The notes below the pieces were generated by a model, which saw nothing but the letters and a program-made list of their open reading frames with translations, ran no database searches and was not told the DNA's origin. From Liolophura sinensis (Eukaryota; Mollusca; Polyplacophora; Chitonida; Chitonidae), in the NCBI RefSeq assembly GCF_032854445.1, contig NC_088295.1, forward strand, positions 87,749,836 to 87,813,835: a DNA stretch of 64,000 nt, written 5' to 3'. This document shows positions 36,635 to 48,539 of the stretch, piece by piece. The translations under genes and the position numbers were made by a program. The stretch's first letter is position 1. Every line of letters starts with the position of its first letter.

Positions 36635-38422
36635 CTGTAACAATAGAACACACAAGCCATTTAGTACATGTTATTATAAAACCTGAGGAGGAATCATTCG
36701 TTTGGATCGAATATCTTTGAGCAAATCACGCCACTGACCAGGATGAATTTGTCGGCAAGCCATGTTTTACACATAATATTTTCCACTAACACGCAAACTG
36801 AACATGTCAAAAAGATAACGATTAGTATTATTACTGTGCAATGTATTCTTTATTCAATTTACTCGTGTATTTTAGTCCAGTCAAACATTTACCTGTAACT
36901 ATACAAATGGTGTTATTATACACTGGCTCAGCATCTGTCATTTCATCTGAAGATGTTATCATACATAATATGAAAAAATACTGAGGAGGTTAAATCATAA
37001 ATGACGCCATTATGATAAAATTTGTCAATATCGATCAATGGCGGGGAATCATTGACCTCGATAAATGATTTAGCGCTATCTATAAATGATTTATCCATAT
37101 TTATGAATAGTTTTTTCAGGTTTGGTTTTGATATTAATGCCAGCTGCCTTTAAAGCTCTCTTTACTAGCAAGCAAGCTCTTCACAATGTCCAAACTTCCA
37201 ATGCCGGAAGTAGCTGGGTCACCTACAGTCAGGAATCAAGATAGCAGAATAAGAACCGACTCACAGAGATTGGGGATTTCATGCGGTACAGACCGTACAG
37301 TTCTCACGACGGAGACACGTTCGCACACTTATACATAGGTAATGTGGTTATTTTGTTTACTCTTGAAACCTTAGGTGTGAGAGAGCAGCAATAAATGTCA
37401 GAAGACTAAACATGCTGAATTCTTAACAGAATTATGAGTTTTAATAATGAACGTTTAATCTGGGCGAGGGGACACAAGGAGAAAGGTGTTGATGAGGTTG
37501 CAAATGGTGTTCCCTTGGGGTTGCTAAGTATCCCTCCCAGCTGCTGACATAAAACAGTCCAGATTTTGACGGTTAACCTATGCCAAGATTTTTATGGCTT
37601 CCTTATTACAGGCTGGGCCAGGTGTGCACCAAAGCTTACTGGCCACGGAATGTTTGGGGTTGAGCTACAGCGGTAAACGCTAACATTGTTACTGAAAGAA
37701 AATTTGTAGGGTTCTGAGACATGTCCTTACAGTCCACCATTAATACTTCTGGACTGGAAAGGAATGTAATCAACTGATGGTGTTCGATATATTCTGTTTT
37801 GTTCCCGTGGGCTGCCCTTTTTCTGTTAAAGTGTGTCATTTTGTGGGGCAGGCTTTAAAGTATCTTTCCAGGTATAAATGTTCATGTTTTTCACGATATG
37901 GGTGCGGATGCACGTTAGGCAAAAGTAGTGAAACATCTGCCTTTGTGGTCGACCACAGTCACCTGCGGTCAATTTTGTGGAAAATTTCATCGGTCAACCC
38001 CAATCAGAAATTTGACTGGAGTTGCCTAAGGTGACGATAGTTACCAGGCTCGAAGCGTTCGGGGCTCGCAGATTTAGGGACAGTGCTGTGAGGCCACATT
38101 AACGTTAACATGTGAATACAGGTAAATGGGAAATTAATTGTGGACTGTGGTCACCTTATGTAATCTGTGTGTCCTTCCGCTCACTCATTAACTCAATCAT
38201 GCCTAGCAGATATTACCTCAAATTGTTGTTGTTTCTTGAATGTTTTCCTACCAGCTTACCACGCTATGACGGCAGCTAGCAGAAGATGATCCGGGGCTTT
38301 TCGAAACTACTCAAGGAGCTATGTCGTTTCTGTATACTGGTAAGTATATTGATCAGCTACCTCCGATTTTTTGTTTCTAGGGTAAAAAAGTATGGGAAGA
38401 GGGAAGATGCTTTTAGTTAAAT
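36635..38422. repeat. Intron-like sequence and satellite leader, copy 4
   Basis: 36,862-36,980 has a single copy of the unit that is doubled at 27,271. From about 37,365 the leader begins, almost identical to 28,990-30,000 in its second half. No gene is called; an 85-codon open frame at 37,777-38,034 is the leader frame seen elsewhere in broken form. Confidence 0.6.
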
Positions 38423-38814
38423 GGTCCAGACGGTTGACATTTATCCCTGGTGATTTGTAGCCTGACTGTGGTCGCTGGTCCAGACGGTTGACATGTATTG
38501 CCGGTGATTAGGAGCCTGACTGCAGTTCTCTGGTCAAGACGGTTGACATGTATTGGTGGTGATTAGAAGCCTGACTGTGTTCTCTGGTCAAGACGGTTGA
38601 CATGTATTACTGATGATTAGGAGCCTGACTGCGGTCTCTGGTTAAGACATTTCACCTGTATTGCTGGTAATTAGGACCATGACTACGGTCTCTGGTCAAG
38701 ACGGTTGACAAGTGTTACTGATGATAAGGATCCTGACTCGGGTCTCTCGTCAAGACGGTTGACATGTGTTACTAATGATTAGGAGCCTGACTGTGGTCCT
38801 CTGATCAGACCGTT
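38423..38814. repeat. Satellite array, about 7 monomers
   Basis: Degenerate 54-bp monomers with a tctctggtcaagacgg variant. Unlike the other arrays it has no trailer: it passes directly into the LINE near gatcgagagtgcattttt (38,829), the sequence that in the second cassette starts at about 31,288. Confidence 0.92.
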
Positions 38815-38828
38815 TCTTGGAACGTTTT

Positions 38829-41490
38829 TGATCGAGAGTGCATTTTTGTCGGGTTATTACCAAGCAAACATCTCTTTTTTTCTCTTTCATTCAGAATTGT
38901 GTTGCGATTTTGACATGAGCACTTCCTTATCGTGCCTCTCTGAGGCCGTTTCTCCGCCTTACTGCACCAGGTCCTGCACGGGTAGTAGTTATGGATGATA
39001 AAAACACTTATGCACAAATAAAGTACAAGAAAATCATTTATTGAATGAAGAGGGGATAAAATGCCATGCGACCTAAACAAAGATGCAGCGTGATATTAAT
39101 AGCTTTCTTCTGAAGAGATACTAAGTAAAACAATATTACAATAGCACAGGTAAGGATACATCACGGAATAATGCAAGACAGGCAGAGTTTTCATATTCAG
39201 GACATTTCTTAATATGGCATAAGAAACGATGTTTCTTAAAATTATTTTTAATATTTCTTTAATGTGTGTAGTCCAAATTAATTTGACATTAAGAAATACG
39301 CCAAGAAATTTATTTGGTCCGATATTGGTTCTACAAATGAACAGTCTTTTTCGAAAGGGAAAGGTTTTTATCAGGACTTGGTACGGTAAGGCGGAGAATC
39401 GGCCCCAGAGAGCTACTATAAAAAAAGTGCAAGTTTCAAGTACCAGCACAATTCTGTAGATTTCCAAATCAGAGGTATAAATCTTCGTCGAAGCACTCAT
39501 AAAAGTTATATGGCCCTAAAAAAAATTGTCATTTTGTAATAACCTGTCAAAAAGGAATTCCCGATCAAAAAAGTTTTCCTTCAACTAGCCACTGTGTTTT
39601 TTAATTTACAGTATGAACATCAACGTTAACCAGAAAAATATATTTACTGAAACTTTCATGTGTGTATTTCTACGTGCTGTCGATAACGGTCTTTTAAGTA
39701 GGTGTTTGTCCAGTTTGTGTTATTCTTGTGAAATCCATAGGAATGTAAAACTGGTTCAAAGAATTTCATGATTAACAGCATCCATGCCTTTTCCTAAATC
39801 TACAAATGTTTACTATGGTGTAATGTTTTGTTTTCCTGGGTTCAATGAGTTTTTCTAGAAGATTTATTATTGCTAGTGATGTAGAGTGGTTTGAACGAAA
39901 TCCAAACCGGTTAGCCCATAATACCGTGTGTTACTTTCTACAAGGTCAGTCATGCCAGTGACCATAGCTTTTTCAAATATTTTTCTAAAATATTGCAGAA
40001 TTGACGGTAATTTTCATTAAGTGATTTTTCTTAAATTTATGTATTGTCGCAAACTTTGGCCCTTTTTAATGCTGACTGCAAAGTACCTGAAGTAAACGAT
40101 AAGTTCACTGCATGGCACAAAATCGCAGAGATATGACGAGCTTAACAAAAAGAGGTTTTGTGCTATCTATACCACTTGCTTCATTTTCCAGATTAGAAAC
40201 AACATTTACCATTTCTGTTTGCGTACATGGCTCAAATACAAAGCCTGACCTGAATGGGTCCGCGAGAGAGGTCTGAAAGCTTTTACTTGGCTGTGGTAAA
40301 CTATGATCGGGTGTTAGAGCTATACTTGAGGCGTAATGATTGAAGCTATCAACTATTGTGTGGGAATCTGACGTTATACGATTGTTAATGTTAAAAGTGT
40401 TAGACAACTTCCTGGTTTCGTTCATGAGTTCATTAACTATTTACCGGTTTATGTTATTACTGGCCTTAATAAATTGTTCTTCAAAGCATTTTTTTTCTTT
40501 GTTGTACGCAGGGTATGATTCAATTTATTTCTGTACTTTTAGATCGAACTCAACAGTTATGTCGATGTTTTTATTAGATAATTGTAATCTATACAGTATC
40601 TTTTCTTTTTCTCCTGTACAGAGATGAGAAAAGCAAAACTTATCAAGGGCTTGGTGATTTTAACGTTATTCATTGCTACTTTAATAAGGAGAATACATTC
40701 ATTATATGTATATATGAAATCGTTTTAAGAATAAGTCTAAGCCTTCTTCACATCCGCTATTTCTGACGGGTGAGTCCAGTTTTTGTTGCTCAATTTTGTT
40801 AACAAATTGTAATTTTTGCTTGGAACTTACTCCCCTACACGTAATATCGCCCCCCCCCCCTCCCTTGCGTGCGGTGAGGATATCTTGGTAGTCGATATAG
40901 AAAACGAAAAAATGATCGGTTACATCCGAGAGGAGAATTCCTGAGAATTCATTCCCACTTTAATAAGGAGAAAACATTTATTATATGTATATGTGAAAAT
41001 CGTTTAAGAATAAGTCTAAAGCGTTATTCACGTCCGCTGTTTCTGAGAGGTTAATCCAGTTCTGTTGTTCCTTTAAGTATAAATCAGTACTTTAGCTCAT
41101 TCAACTGGGGGTTGATAAATGGACAACCATTATATCTATCTCTTGGCCGGTGTAAGTTTCACAACCAAGGATTCATATCCCCAGTTATCGCGTATCCGAG
41201 ATGGGTCGTCACGAACAACAGAATTACACCACTGTTTGCTTAAATACAGAACAACATCTACGCACTTTCGGTTGTTTCTATTAATATTAAAGGTTTCATA
41301 TCAATAATTTCAAAGAGTTAGGTGTTACCTGATCTAACCAGATTTAAGATTGGCCGTTAACTGAAAATCTATCTTTGTTCAATTTATTGTTCCCATTATC
41401 CCTGAATAATGTTTCTATAAGCTTGGTGCAATAAAATGTATGTAGGGAAGTGACTGGCTGCCGGCAACAGATTGTTTACCAATGGCTGAA
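38829..41490 (-). mobile_element. Degenerate CR1/Jockey-type LINE (copy 3)
   Basis: The same layout as the copy at 31,134-33,860: post-RT block in 39,500-39,096 (K-F-L-G-V-F-L-N, H-I-K-E-I, then P-Y-L-C-Y-C-N), RT motif A near 39,760-39,840 (F-V-D-L-G-K-G-M-D-A-V-N-H), linker 40,425-40,105 (E-A-S-G-I-D). Frameshifts partly differ from copy 2, and a C run at 40,850-40,860 is longer. It is non-functional. It shares its deletions with copy 2, so one dead LINE was duplicated with its surroundings rather than inserting twice. Confidence 0.75.
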
Positions 41491-41554
41491 TTGAAGGTTT
41501 TAATTGAGTAATAATCAGTTTAATGTGAGCTAATATCGGATCCAGGACAAAAGC

Positions 41555-42020
41555 CCAGCGGACAAAAAATCCCGAAGACGGAAGTCCCGAAGACGGAAGT
41601 CCCGCGACAAAAATCCCGGCGGACAAAAACCCCGGCGGACCAAACGGCGTCCTCTTAATGAATGGACATAACATATCCCACAATCTATCAAACATGAAGT
41701 TAAATGTTTGTTGACAGGAATTCATACAGTGTGACTTTGTTTTCCATCTCAAAAAATTGTCATCAAAGCGTATTCTGTTATTTTCCAACTGCATCTCACA
41801 TATCGAAGAGAGGGGCTTCGATACAACAAATGTTTACCATGCTTCTTTTGTTTTCAGACAAGCCTGGAATGTAGGTCGAGCATTCTGTATACTGCAGAGA
41901 TATGAGCTCTATGCGACGGGGGGAGTGGGAGGAGGGGGGGGGGGCGATGTCCACTCGGTATTTTCTGTCGAAGGGTCTTTACTCAGCGGCGTTTTTTTGT
42001 CCGCCGGGTTTTTTTCCCAT
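41555..42020. repeat. GC-rich minisatellite and inverted partner, copy 3
   Basis: 41,555-41,650 repeats cccgaagacggaagt and cggcggacaaaaacc units; 41,985-42,015 has the reverse-oriented gtttttttgtccgccggg. Between them this copy keeps about 90 bp (41,818-41,910) also seen at 24,800-24,905 but missing from the second cassette, and a G-rich run at 41,928-41,945. Confidence 0.6.
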
Positions 42021-43725
42021 CCCCCGGAAGCCATATAGGGGGCCGAAGTGAAGGCTTGCTGTTCTAAACCTGTTTTTCAAATCTCGTTAAATTCTGATTT
42101 GACTAGAAAAAAGTTGTCAATAGGCACCACGCCTATAGACAAACCGAATATCATTTCTAGGTAAACATGTTGTCACACAAGTAGCAATTGACAAATTTCA
42201 TCCATGTATCGTACTATATCTAATTTTATAAATTGTGTATTATAGCTAAACATGCAGTATTACAAATCACCGGCGGTTCTGTTTTAGTCAAGACACATGT
42301 AGGAATTACTGCTATTGTAGAATTAGCGTTAAAAATGAAATGATAAGAGGATATATACGGCCACCAGATTGGAGTTTCATGAGTTTAGTTCAGGCCAATG
42401 ACCCGAATGATTGATAATCATAATACTATTCGTACAGTAGCACTGTTACCTCAAATTGCAAACTACACGCAAAGTAAAAATGACAAATGCAGTCAGGGCT
42501 AACACAGATTAACATTCATAAGGTATTGTAATCAAATATTCATTCACTGTACATTTGATAGTTGTTTTCTTAGTGCCCTGTATGACGAAACAGAAGTAAC
42601 TGTATGTAACATTTTTTTGCATACGTGGTGGGTGATATGTTTTGGCGTGAACGTACAATGATTTATCGTCGTTGAAAGTCACGCGAACACCAGATCTTTG
42701 TCCCAAAATTTGAAAACTAAGGCCTGATGTCTCTCATCCTTTCAAGCCTAAAATGTTTGATACTGAATATTGCTATAATACAAACCCACAAAGCAATAAT
42801 TCAATATTTGATGATTTTTTTTTCAAAATTATATAAAATGAAGCAACTATGTCACGTAAATATTTCAAAATACTCATACTGGTTAATTATTAATATATTT
42901 TTTGATGATCTTTACCCCGAACTCAAGATTATGTCATTTATACAACGGCGGTCAGCACTATGGTGGTAAGAAACTCAACAGAGTCCGGGGGGAAATCAGA
43001 ATCATCGACCGGTATTTGTCAGGTGTTCCCACGTGAGACTGGAGAAGAAGCGATCGCACAGGTGAGAGGCCCCGGGGACTAGCTGTGCTAGTGCGTTAAC
43101 CACCTAATAATTAATTTCTAGCAGTTATATTCTGTTATATTAGGACTCGTATTAGTCATTTTGTTATGGCTTCATTTAGTATTTACAAAAAGGAATGTTT
43201 TGTATAGGACAATTTTTCACATAGAAATTTTATGTAGGTATATTCTCTTTTTTTGCGGGGGAGGGGGGGGGATTAACGCCATGTTAAAATGGCGCAGGAA
43301 CCAGAATACCAACAGTGGTAGTCTTTTTACATGTATTAACACATGCTATTTGTGTTACCCTTAACTAGCCTCTTGCAAATGTATCATAACAGGCATAGAG
43401 TCCAGTGCAGAAAAAGATTAGAGAAAGACACTACTACACACAACCAGATAAAAGTGTTGTGACAGAAGGTTAGTCTTTCTTCTTTGTCCGTATTAACTGA
43501 TCTGTCTAAAATATGAACGCCTACACCTTAGAAAATCCTCCGAGGCCATTTTTTTATCCCATTTTCATGGTTAACAATAAGACGTTATATATGATACATG
43601 AGCTATGTGGAACATACGAGTACACCTGTGTCAGCACACCTTTCTCTCACTAACAGTGATCTTTTTCAGCAGACACGTTTTTCAGTGTCACATATGGTCT
43701 AGAATCTAGTGCTTTATCAACAGAT
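42021..43725. other. Intron-like sequence, no gene seen
   Basis: Third copy of the cassette interior (compare 34,290-35,985), including the old SINE at 42,905-43,110 and a G-rich run near 43,258. Similarity to the other cassettes stops at about 43,725, before the position where the EGF exon would lie, so this cassette has lost its exon. Confidence 0.5.
42905..43110 (-). mobile_element. Old, diverged SINE
   Basis: Same insertion as at 35,160-35,365, with an atcatcgaccggtatttgtc core and a diverged tRNA-like head at the right end. Confidence 0.63.
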
Positions 43726-43839
43726 CAGAGGTCTTTCGGAAATTTGGTTACTGTCCGAGTCGGTGCGCCAGTTATGTCTGCGTCCATTACGACGTTAATG
43801 ATCTTTATAGTCAAGGCTAATAAGTGATGTTAGTTTCAG

Positions 43840-44030
43840 AAATGCTTCAAACCCACGGGAAACCAGTTTTCGTTGCGTACAGGTCTCACACTTTGAGGAC
43901 AACAGGAAACAGGGCCGAGTACCTGGTTTGTGAATGTAACGATTCAGAGCGGTTGATGTGGAAGCCACGCTTGGAATATGGCGACCGATCACAGAACTAC
44001 TCCTGTGTTAACCTATACTTTTCATATTAA
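43840..44030 (+). CDS. Candidate terminal exon of unknown gene
   Basis: After a possible acceptor (gttagtttcag, 43,829-43,839) a frame of about 63 codons runs to a TAA at 44,028-44,030. The acceptor would give phase 1, the same phase as the EGF exons. The sequence is mixed in composition with three cysteines and a C-E-C-N-D motif, unlike the surrounding AT-rich introns, and is not repeated elsewhere in the window. No family is recognised and the pyrimidine tract is weak. It could equally be a chance frame. Confidence 0.28.
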
Positions 44031-44056
44031 ATTGGCTCTTGTCATGTAGAAAGTTG

Positions 44057-44290
44057 CTTTTGCGTCGCGAGCCTAGTGGTTAGAACGTCCGCCTCACGGT
44101 CGAGAGGCCTGAGATCAAACGCGGCTCGGGTGTTACCAAGACTTTAATAATGGTATTTGTTGCCACCTTACTTTGGGCTCTGAGAGGTTAGGGCAAGGAA
44201 ATAGGACTGGCTGGTTCGTTGCTAGTATAATGTGACTGTGTGGAATGATCTCCTGGTGTTGAGCGCCATTGTTAGCGTTTTATGACCCCG
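44057..44290 (+). mobile_element. Second-type tRNA-derived SINE
   Basis: An A-box-like cctagtggttagaacgtccg and B-box-like cctgagatcaaacgc are spaced as in a tRNA-derived promoter, followed by ggctcgggtgttaccaaga, and a body with gctagtataatgtgactgtg. I recognise this body as one common in molluscan SINEs. The 3' part resembles the fragment at 7,390-7,560 in opposite orientation. It is not a functional tRNA gene; no cloverleaf 3' half is visible. Confidence 0.6.
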
Positions 44291-45000
44291 GCGGAAATCC
44301 ACGACCACCCCCAGATTCCAACACGAATAAACACGATATTCTGTTTACCCGCTGTCAGTTTTTTAAGTTCTTTAAAAGTAGATAGCCAGAAAGCACTGTC
44401 CCGGCAAAGCCTCTTTCGTCACTTCTTAATATGCATATTCGAGCCATATCTCATCAAAGTACGATGTCTAAACTACAGGATGAGTAAATCATACATAGTG
44501 TACATATAATAAACATTACCGTTTCGCAATGTGTCCATACACAGGATTATCTTCAGAAATCACAGAGTATAAACACATTTCAATCTGACTCCCCACACAT
44601 AACGCATGCCAGCATCGTTATGATAAGGGCAGAAGAGCCTTGACCTTGGCTGAAAAGACTGAAGATGGGTATGGAAGATGACCAGAATAGACTTATGCGC
44701 AAAAAACAGCTGAAGACACAAACATGTCCCCATCTTTCGACCCACTGGTATATATACGTTTATAATACGGATAGTTGGCTTTAATCTCGGAAGAACATAT
44801 AAATTGTAAGAGTCATTTGACCTCTTTGTAGATACATATTACCTTAGTTTTATTAGCAATATTGGTAATTTTAGGGCGGCCATGTTGCATTTATACAAAT
44901 TAAGCTCTGCTGCTCTACTTAGATTTTGGTAGACCTTTATCCAGTCATTCTGGACAATGATCTGAGACATATGCCACCAACATCGTGGCTATGTTCTTTA
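44291..45000 (-). repeat. Inverted copy of EGF-flanking intron, exon missing
   Basis: 44,291-44,430 is the reverse complement of about 60,470-60,610, and 44,470-45,000 of about 59,780-60,310. In the plus-strand copy the EGF exon 60,307-60,408 lies between these parts. Here it is replaced by about 25 bp, leaving only the gtagtttagacat acceptor side. The segment also carries dispersed repeat X (44,745-44,990). Confidence 0.7.
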
Positions 45001-45233
45001 TATATGTACACGTATTCCATTATTGTTTCCCTTGTATTAGATAACATATAATTCGTCGATAATACAATCGTTTCTTTGGCTCACAACAGCCCACCTTAGT
45101 TAGCAGGGTTTTAAAACCCGATAACTTAGAATCTTTAATCATCAATGATTTTGAAGTCATCAATTATCACTCAGTATTCAGAAGTATGGAATGAGTACAT
45201 TTCGTCCCGAACGACATAGAAACGTCTATACAT

Positions 45234-46220
45234 TGTTATGTATGACTATTTAACGTTTTCATGTACTGTTAGTCTGCGGACCTTTGTGAAAGCATAACAG
45301 GCCCTGTTATATGTGTACAGCGCGGACCTGATCGAAAGCACCATGTTCAATGCTTTGTTTATTTCACTAGCTGTTTATTGGCTGTTAATTCTGTGTTTAA
45401 AAATAGTTGAATCCACCTGGCACGTATATAAGCCGTGTTTTCTGTGCAGAGGAGAGGTATTTTTGCTGCATCCACTGGGAGCCAGGAGAGTGTGCGACGC
45501 TCTCGTATCGAGTCCATTATATTGATATGAGCTGGTGATGCCAGTTTCGTTTGGGAGGACAGATTTTTATGCCGGCACCGTTTGTGTACCACAGCAGTAC
45601 TGATGTCTGGTTTATGTGAATTTCTGCGGAAGTCACGTTTATTGGTGTTCGGATCTTTGTTATGATTATACAGTGTTGACTGTGTAATTTGTTTAACACG
45701 CTGACCTCACCTGATCGACAAGGTCGTCAAGGACTGTAAACTGAAGTTTTCAGTTTTGCAAAGGACGTTCGTTCTGCCACAAGGTGACATTACTCTACGT
45801 CTCTGAACGGCTCGTTTGTGAGCTTCTGCGGGAGCTGTGACTGATCTAAAGTGGATTATACCTCCATGCCTGTGTTTACCCTGTGTTGTGCTCTGCGGGT
45901 GTGACGTCATTCAAAGGCTTGACTGTTCCAGTTCTGTGTACTGTGTTCGCGTTCACTATCCTAGCGAAGTACCTGACTAGGACAATTTGTGACTTGTGTG
46001 TTTATCCCATGGTCTTTACGTTGGATCTCCTGGAATACGTTCCTTGGGATGCAAAGGTGAACTGGAAACTTTTAAAGACCGGTAATACTGATGTGTATGT
46101 TTTTTTATGTTGTTGTTGTTGAACTGTCTGTAAACTGTACGTCTCATTTTATATATAAAGCCATTGTTTACATTGTAATATTGAGTCACTGAGTCTGTTG
46201 CTGTTTTCAATACCGTAACA
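45234..46220 (+). mobile_element. Probable solo LTR, 987 bp
   Basis: Begins tgttatg and ends cgtaaca, giving the 5'-TG...CA-3' ends and a short inverted repeat (tgtta/taaca) typical of long terminal repeats. It is flanked by acat on both sides (45,230-45,233 and 46,221-46,224), a 4-bp target duplication as made by many Ty3/gypsy-like integrases. Inside, a TATA-box-like gtatataagccg lies near 45,425 and a tataaagcc motif near 46,155. No internal gag-pol region and no second LTR is present, so recombination between two LTRs is inferred. Open frames in it are short and unsupported. Confidence 0.6.
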
Positions 46221-46254
46221 ACATGTTCCAATATCCTTAGACCACATACGGTAA

Positions 46255-46445
46255 TCCTTATGGAGTGGGTGAGTGCTTAGGCCTATGGTTTAACGTCGTA
46301 TTTGACAATTTTATCAGTCATATGACGACCAGGGAGTCCTTAGAGTGCAAGTATCTACAACTTCCTCCTTCAAGATCTTAAAGGATTGACCCTGACCCTC
46401 TAACGCCCCCGGAGAGGACACTCTATCAACAAAGCCATCGGGGCC
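46255..46445 (-). mobile_element. SINE as at 30-345, internally deleted
   Basis: Keeps gagtgggtgagtgctta and taacgtcgtatttgac at the left and the cctgaccc end at the right, but lacks the middle of the element (the part holding cgagtcgttgcac). It opens the second copy of the left-end segment. Confidence 0.55.
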
Positions 46446-47138
46446 AGTAAATACTGTATGTATTAAACTCATCTATTATGCCTTTTTAAGCTATCCAAAG
46501 CTCACTTTCCACACTATTACTTTATCTAGTAAGAGGATAGAATATCCTCTAATTTTTCAAATGATACATAGCTTTTATCAGACATTTATATATATCGGAC
46601 CACCAGTTTTTCTTGACACCTTTCATGAGGCAGTCCACATACATGTAATATAGATATTCTGTTCGAACGGCCCCTTTATATCCTTCCCATAGAACTGACG
46701 TCACTGCATGCGATTGAACTGAAGGGATCGTATCAAATGATGTGGATAGTTCTCCGAATTCAGAGCCTGCTGTCCTAAATTTGTTCTCAAACCCTTGCTA
46801 CAGTCTGACTGAATAGAAAACTATAAAAACAGACAGCCCGCCTATTAATAAACTGAACATCGTATCTTATTGTATGGTTTGTCACAAGGGCAGCAATTTG
46901 TGAATATCGCCTGTGTATAATGTTATATTTCATTTCACACATTTGTGTATCATGGCTCAACATAAGGTATTATAAATGCTGTGGGGAAACTGTGCCCCAT
47001 GCACCCGAAATACTCCTGCATGAATTATTGCTATACTGAAGAATTATGCAGCGTTAAAGAGACATGAATTGATAAAGAGTAAAACAAAAATATCTTTAGG
47101 CAGGTGCAACCTGCATATATGTAACAGTGTAAGGAAAT

Positions 47139-47201
47139 CTGAGAATTGAGAATTCTGACACTTTGTAAGGCCACACTGATTTTGGTCGCGCTCATCTATA
47201 T
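47139..47201 (-). pseudogene. Truncated EGF exon, copy of 1,149-1,274
   Basis: The acceptor (gtttcag) and the first part of the exon remain, reading D-I-D-E then Arg where the first cysteine should be. After about 60 bp the exon breaks off into unrelated sequence; the part with cysteines four to six and the donor is gone. It cannot encode an EGF domain. Confidence 0.75.
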
Positions 47202-48262
47202 CTGAAACAACGTAACATACAGGACATTAATTGTAATGGGTAACCTTCAGTCTGGTCCATCATTGTACGGGTAAATCTGACCGACAAGGGTTTGATGGCA
47301 AAACCACCTTTCATGCGAACAACTGAAATCTTCTAATTAATTCACGCCATGAAATTGTCGAATTGAATACATACATCCGTTGTCAATTCATAAATGATAC
47401 ATTATGGATATTTATATTCAGTTAAAGATTGCAGTTATTAAAAACAATCGATGATACATGCTTACTCAGCAAAATGTTATAATACTATCTTGGATATGAT
47501 AAAAGTAGTGAGTAAATTAAATGTATAATACTTCAAACTCAACGTCAGACACTTATCTGAAACGATAGGTATCGAAAGTTTTGGAATTTTTTCATAAAAT
47601 ATGTAAATTATATCATTTAGGTAACGTTAAACACGCTATGCCCCGGAGTTTTGTCAAAAAATTCACATTGAAAATTAAATGAATTTTTCTGTATTAACCA
47701 AGGATAACTCGAATTATTTCCTTTCGGTACATAACCAGGCTCCTACCTGTACTGTATATAGTGTTAAAATGAAAAAGTTATAATGCGACCAGTTTTGTAA
47801 TATTTAGAACATTTTATCGACTATGAGCGCTAGCCCAGTCACTATACAGAATGACCCACCATGCACTGGAAAAGAATTTATTTCGGTTTCATTTCTCCCA
47901 GAAATGAAAAAGCACACATATTAAATGTGTACCAAAATTAAATTAGCGGAACAGTGTCTAATTTGCATAAATCTACTAAAGTAGAATTTGAGACTGAGAA
48001 CTGAGAAATTTAATATCAACATTCTAATTAGCCAATATTTATGAATGCCTTAAGAATTCTGAATATGTGTTCCACAGAATATTGAGTGATATTTACCCAC
48101 ACATATAACCTGATATAACCTGATGGTCGATAAAGTGCGATATTTTCATGTACAAGACACGTTGTTTGTGTGTGAAAATCACCATTGTTATTGTCAGACA
48201 ATATTATATCAAGAGTCTAAACTTGAATGACACACTATTTCTGAGCAAACTAAATTCCCCCC

Positions 48263-48539
48263 GGGGCCTCCGTGGCTCAGTCGGTTAAAGCGCTAGCGCA
48301 TCGTAATGACCCAGGAGTCTCTCACCAATGCGGTCCCTGTGAGTTCAAGTCCAGCTCATGCTGGCTTCCTCTCCGGCCGTACGTGAGAAGGTCCGCCAGC
48401 AACCTGCGGATAGTCGTGGGTTTCCCCCGGGCTCTGCCCGGTTTCCACCCATCATAATGCTGGCCGCCGTCGCATAAGTGAAATATTCTTGAGTACGGCG
48501 TAAAACACCAATCAAAAAAAAAAAAAAAAAAAAAAAAAA
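48263..48539 (+). mobile_element. SINE with poly-A tail, private to the second copy
   Basis: Complete from ggcctccgtggctcagtcgg through the ccgccgtcgcataagtgaaa domain, ending in about 26 A rather than AAAT repeats. The homologous place in the first copy has no SINE but 105 bp of other sequence (2,310-2,414), and no clear target duplication flanks this SINE, so its arrival seems to have gone with a deletion. Confidence 0.9.

Noticed and set aside
29400-38034. 78-85-codon leader frame as a conserved gene
   Set aside because: It is open in two nearly identical copies only; the more diverged leaders at 7,600 and 28,300 carry indels and stops, so conservation reflects recent copying.
45313-46122. 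Small genes within the LTR-like unit
   Set aside because: Short frames of 60-80 codons on both strands without domains; the ends, TATA-like site and flanking acat repeats explain the unit better as a solo LTR.
48272-48457. tRNA gene or small coding gene at the SINE heads
   Set aside because: The tRNA-like stretch is the SINE promoter region; the 3' half of a cloverleaf is missing, and the open frames at several loci are translations of the SINE body.
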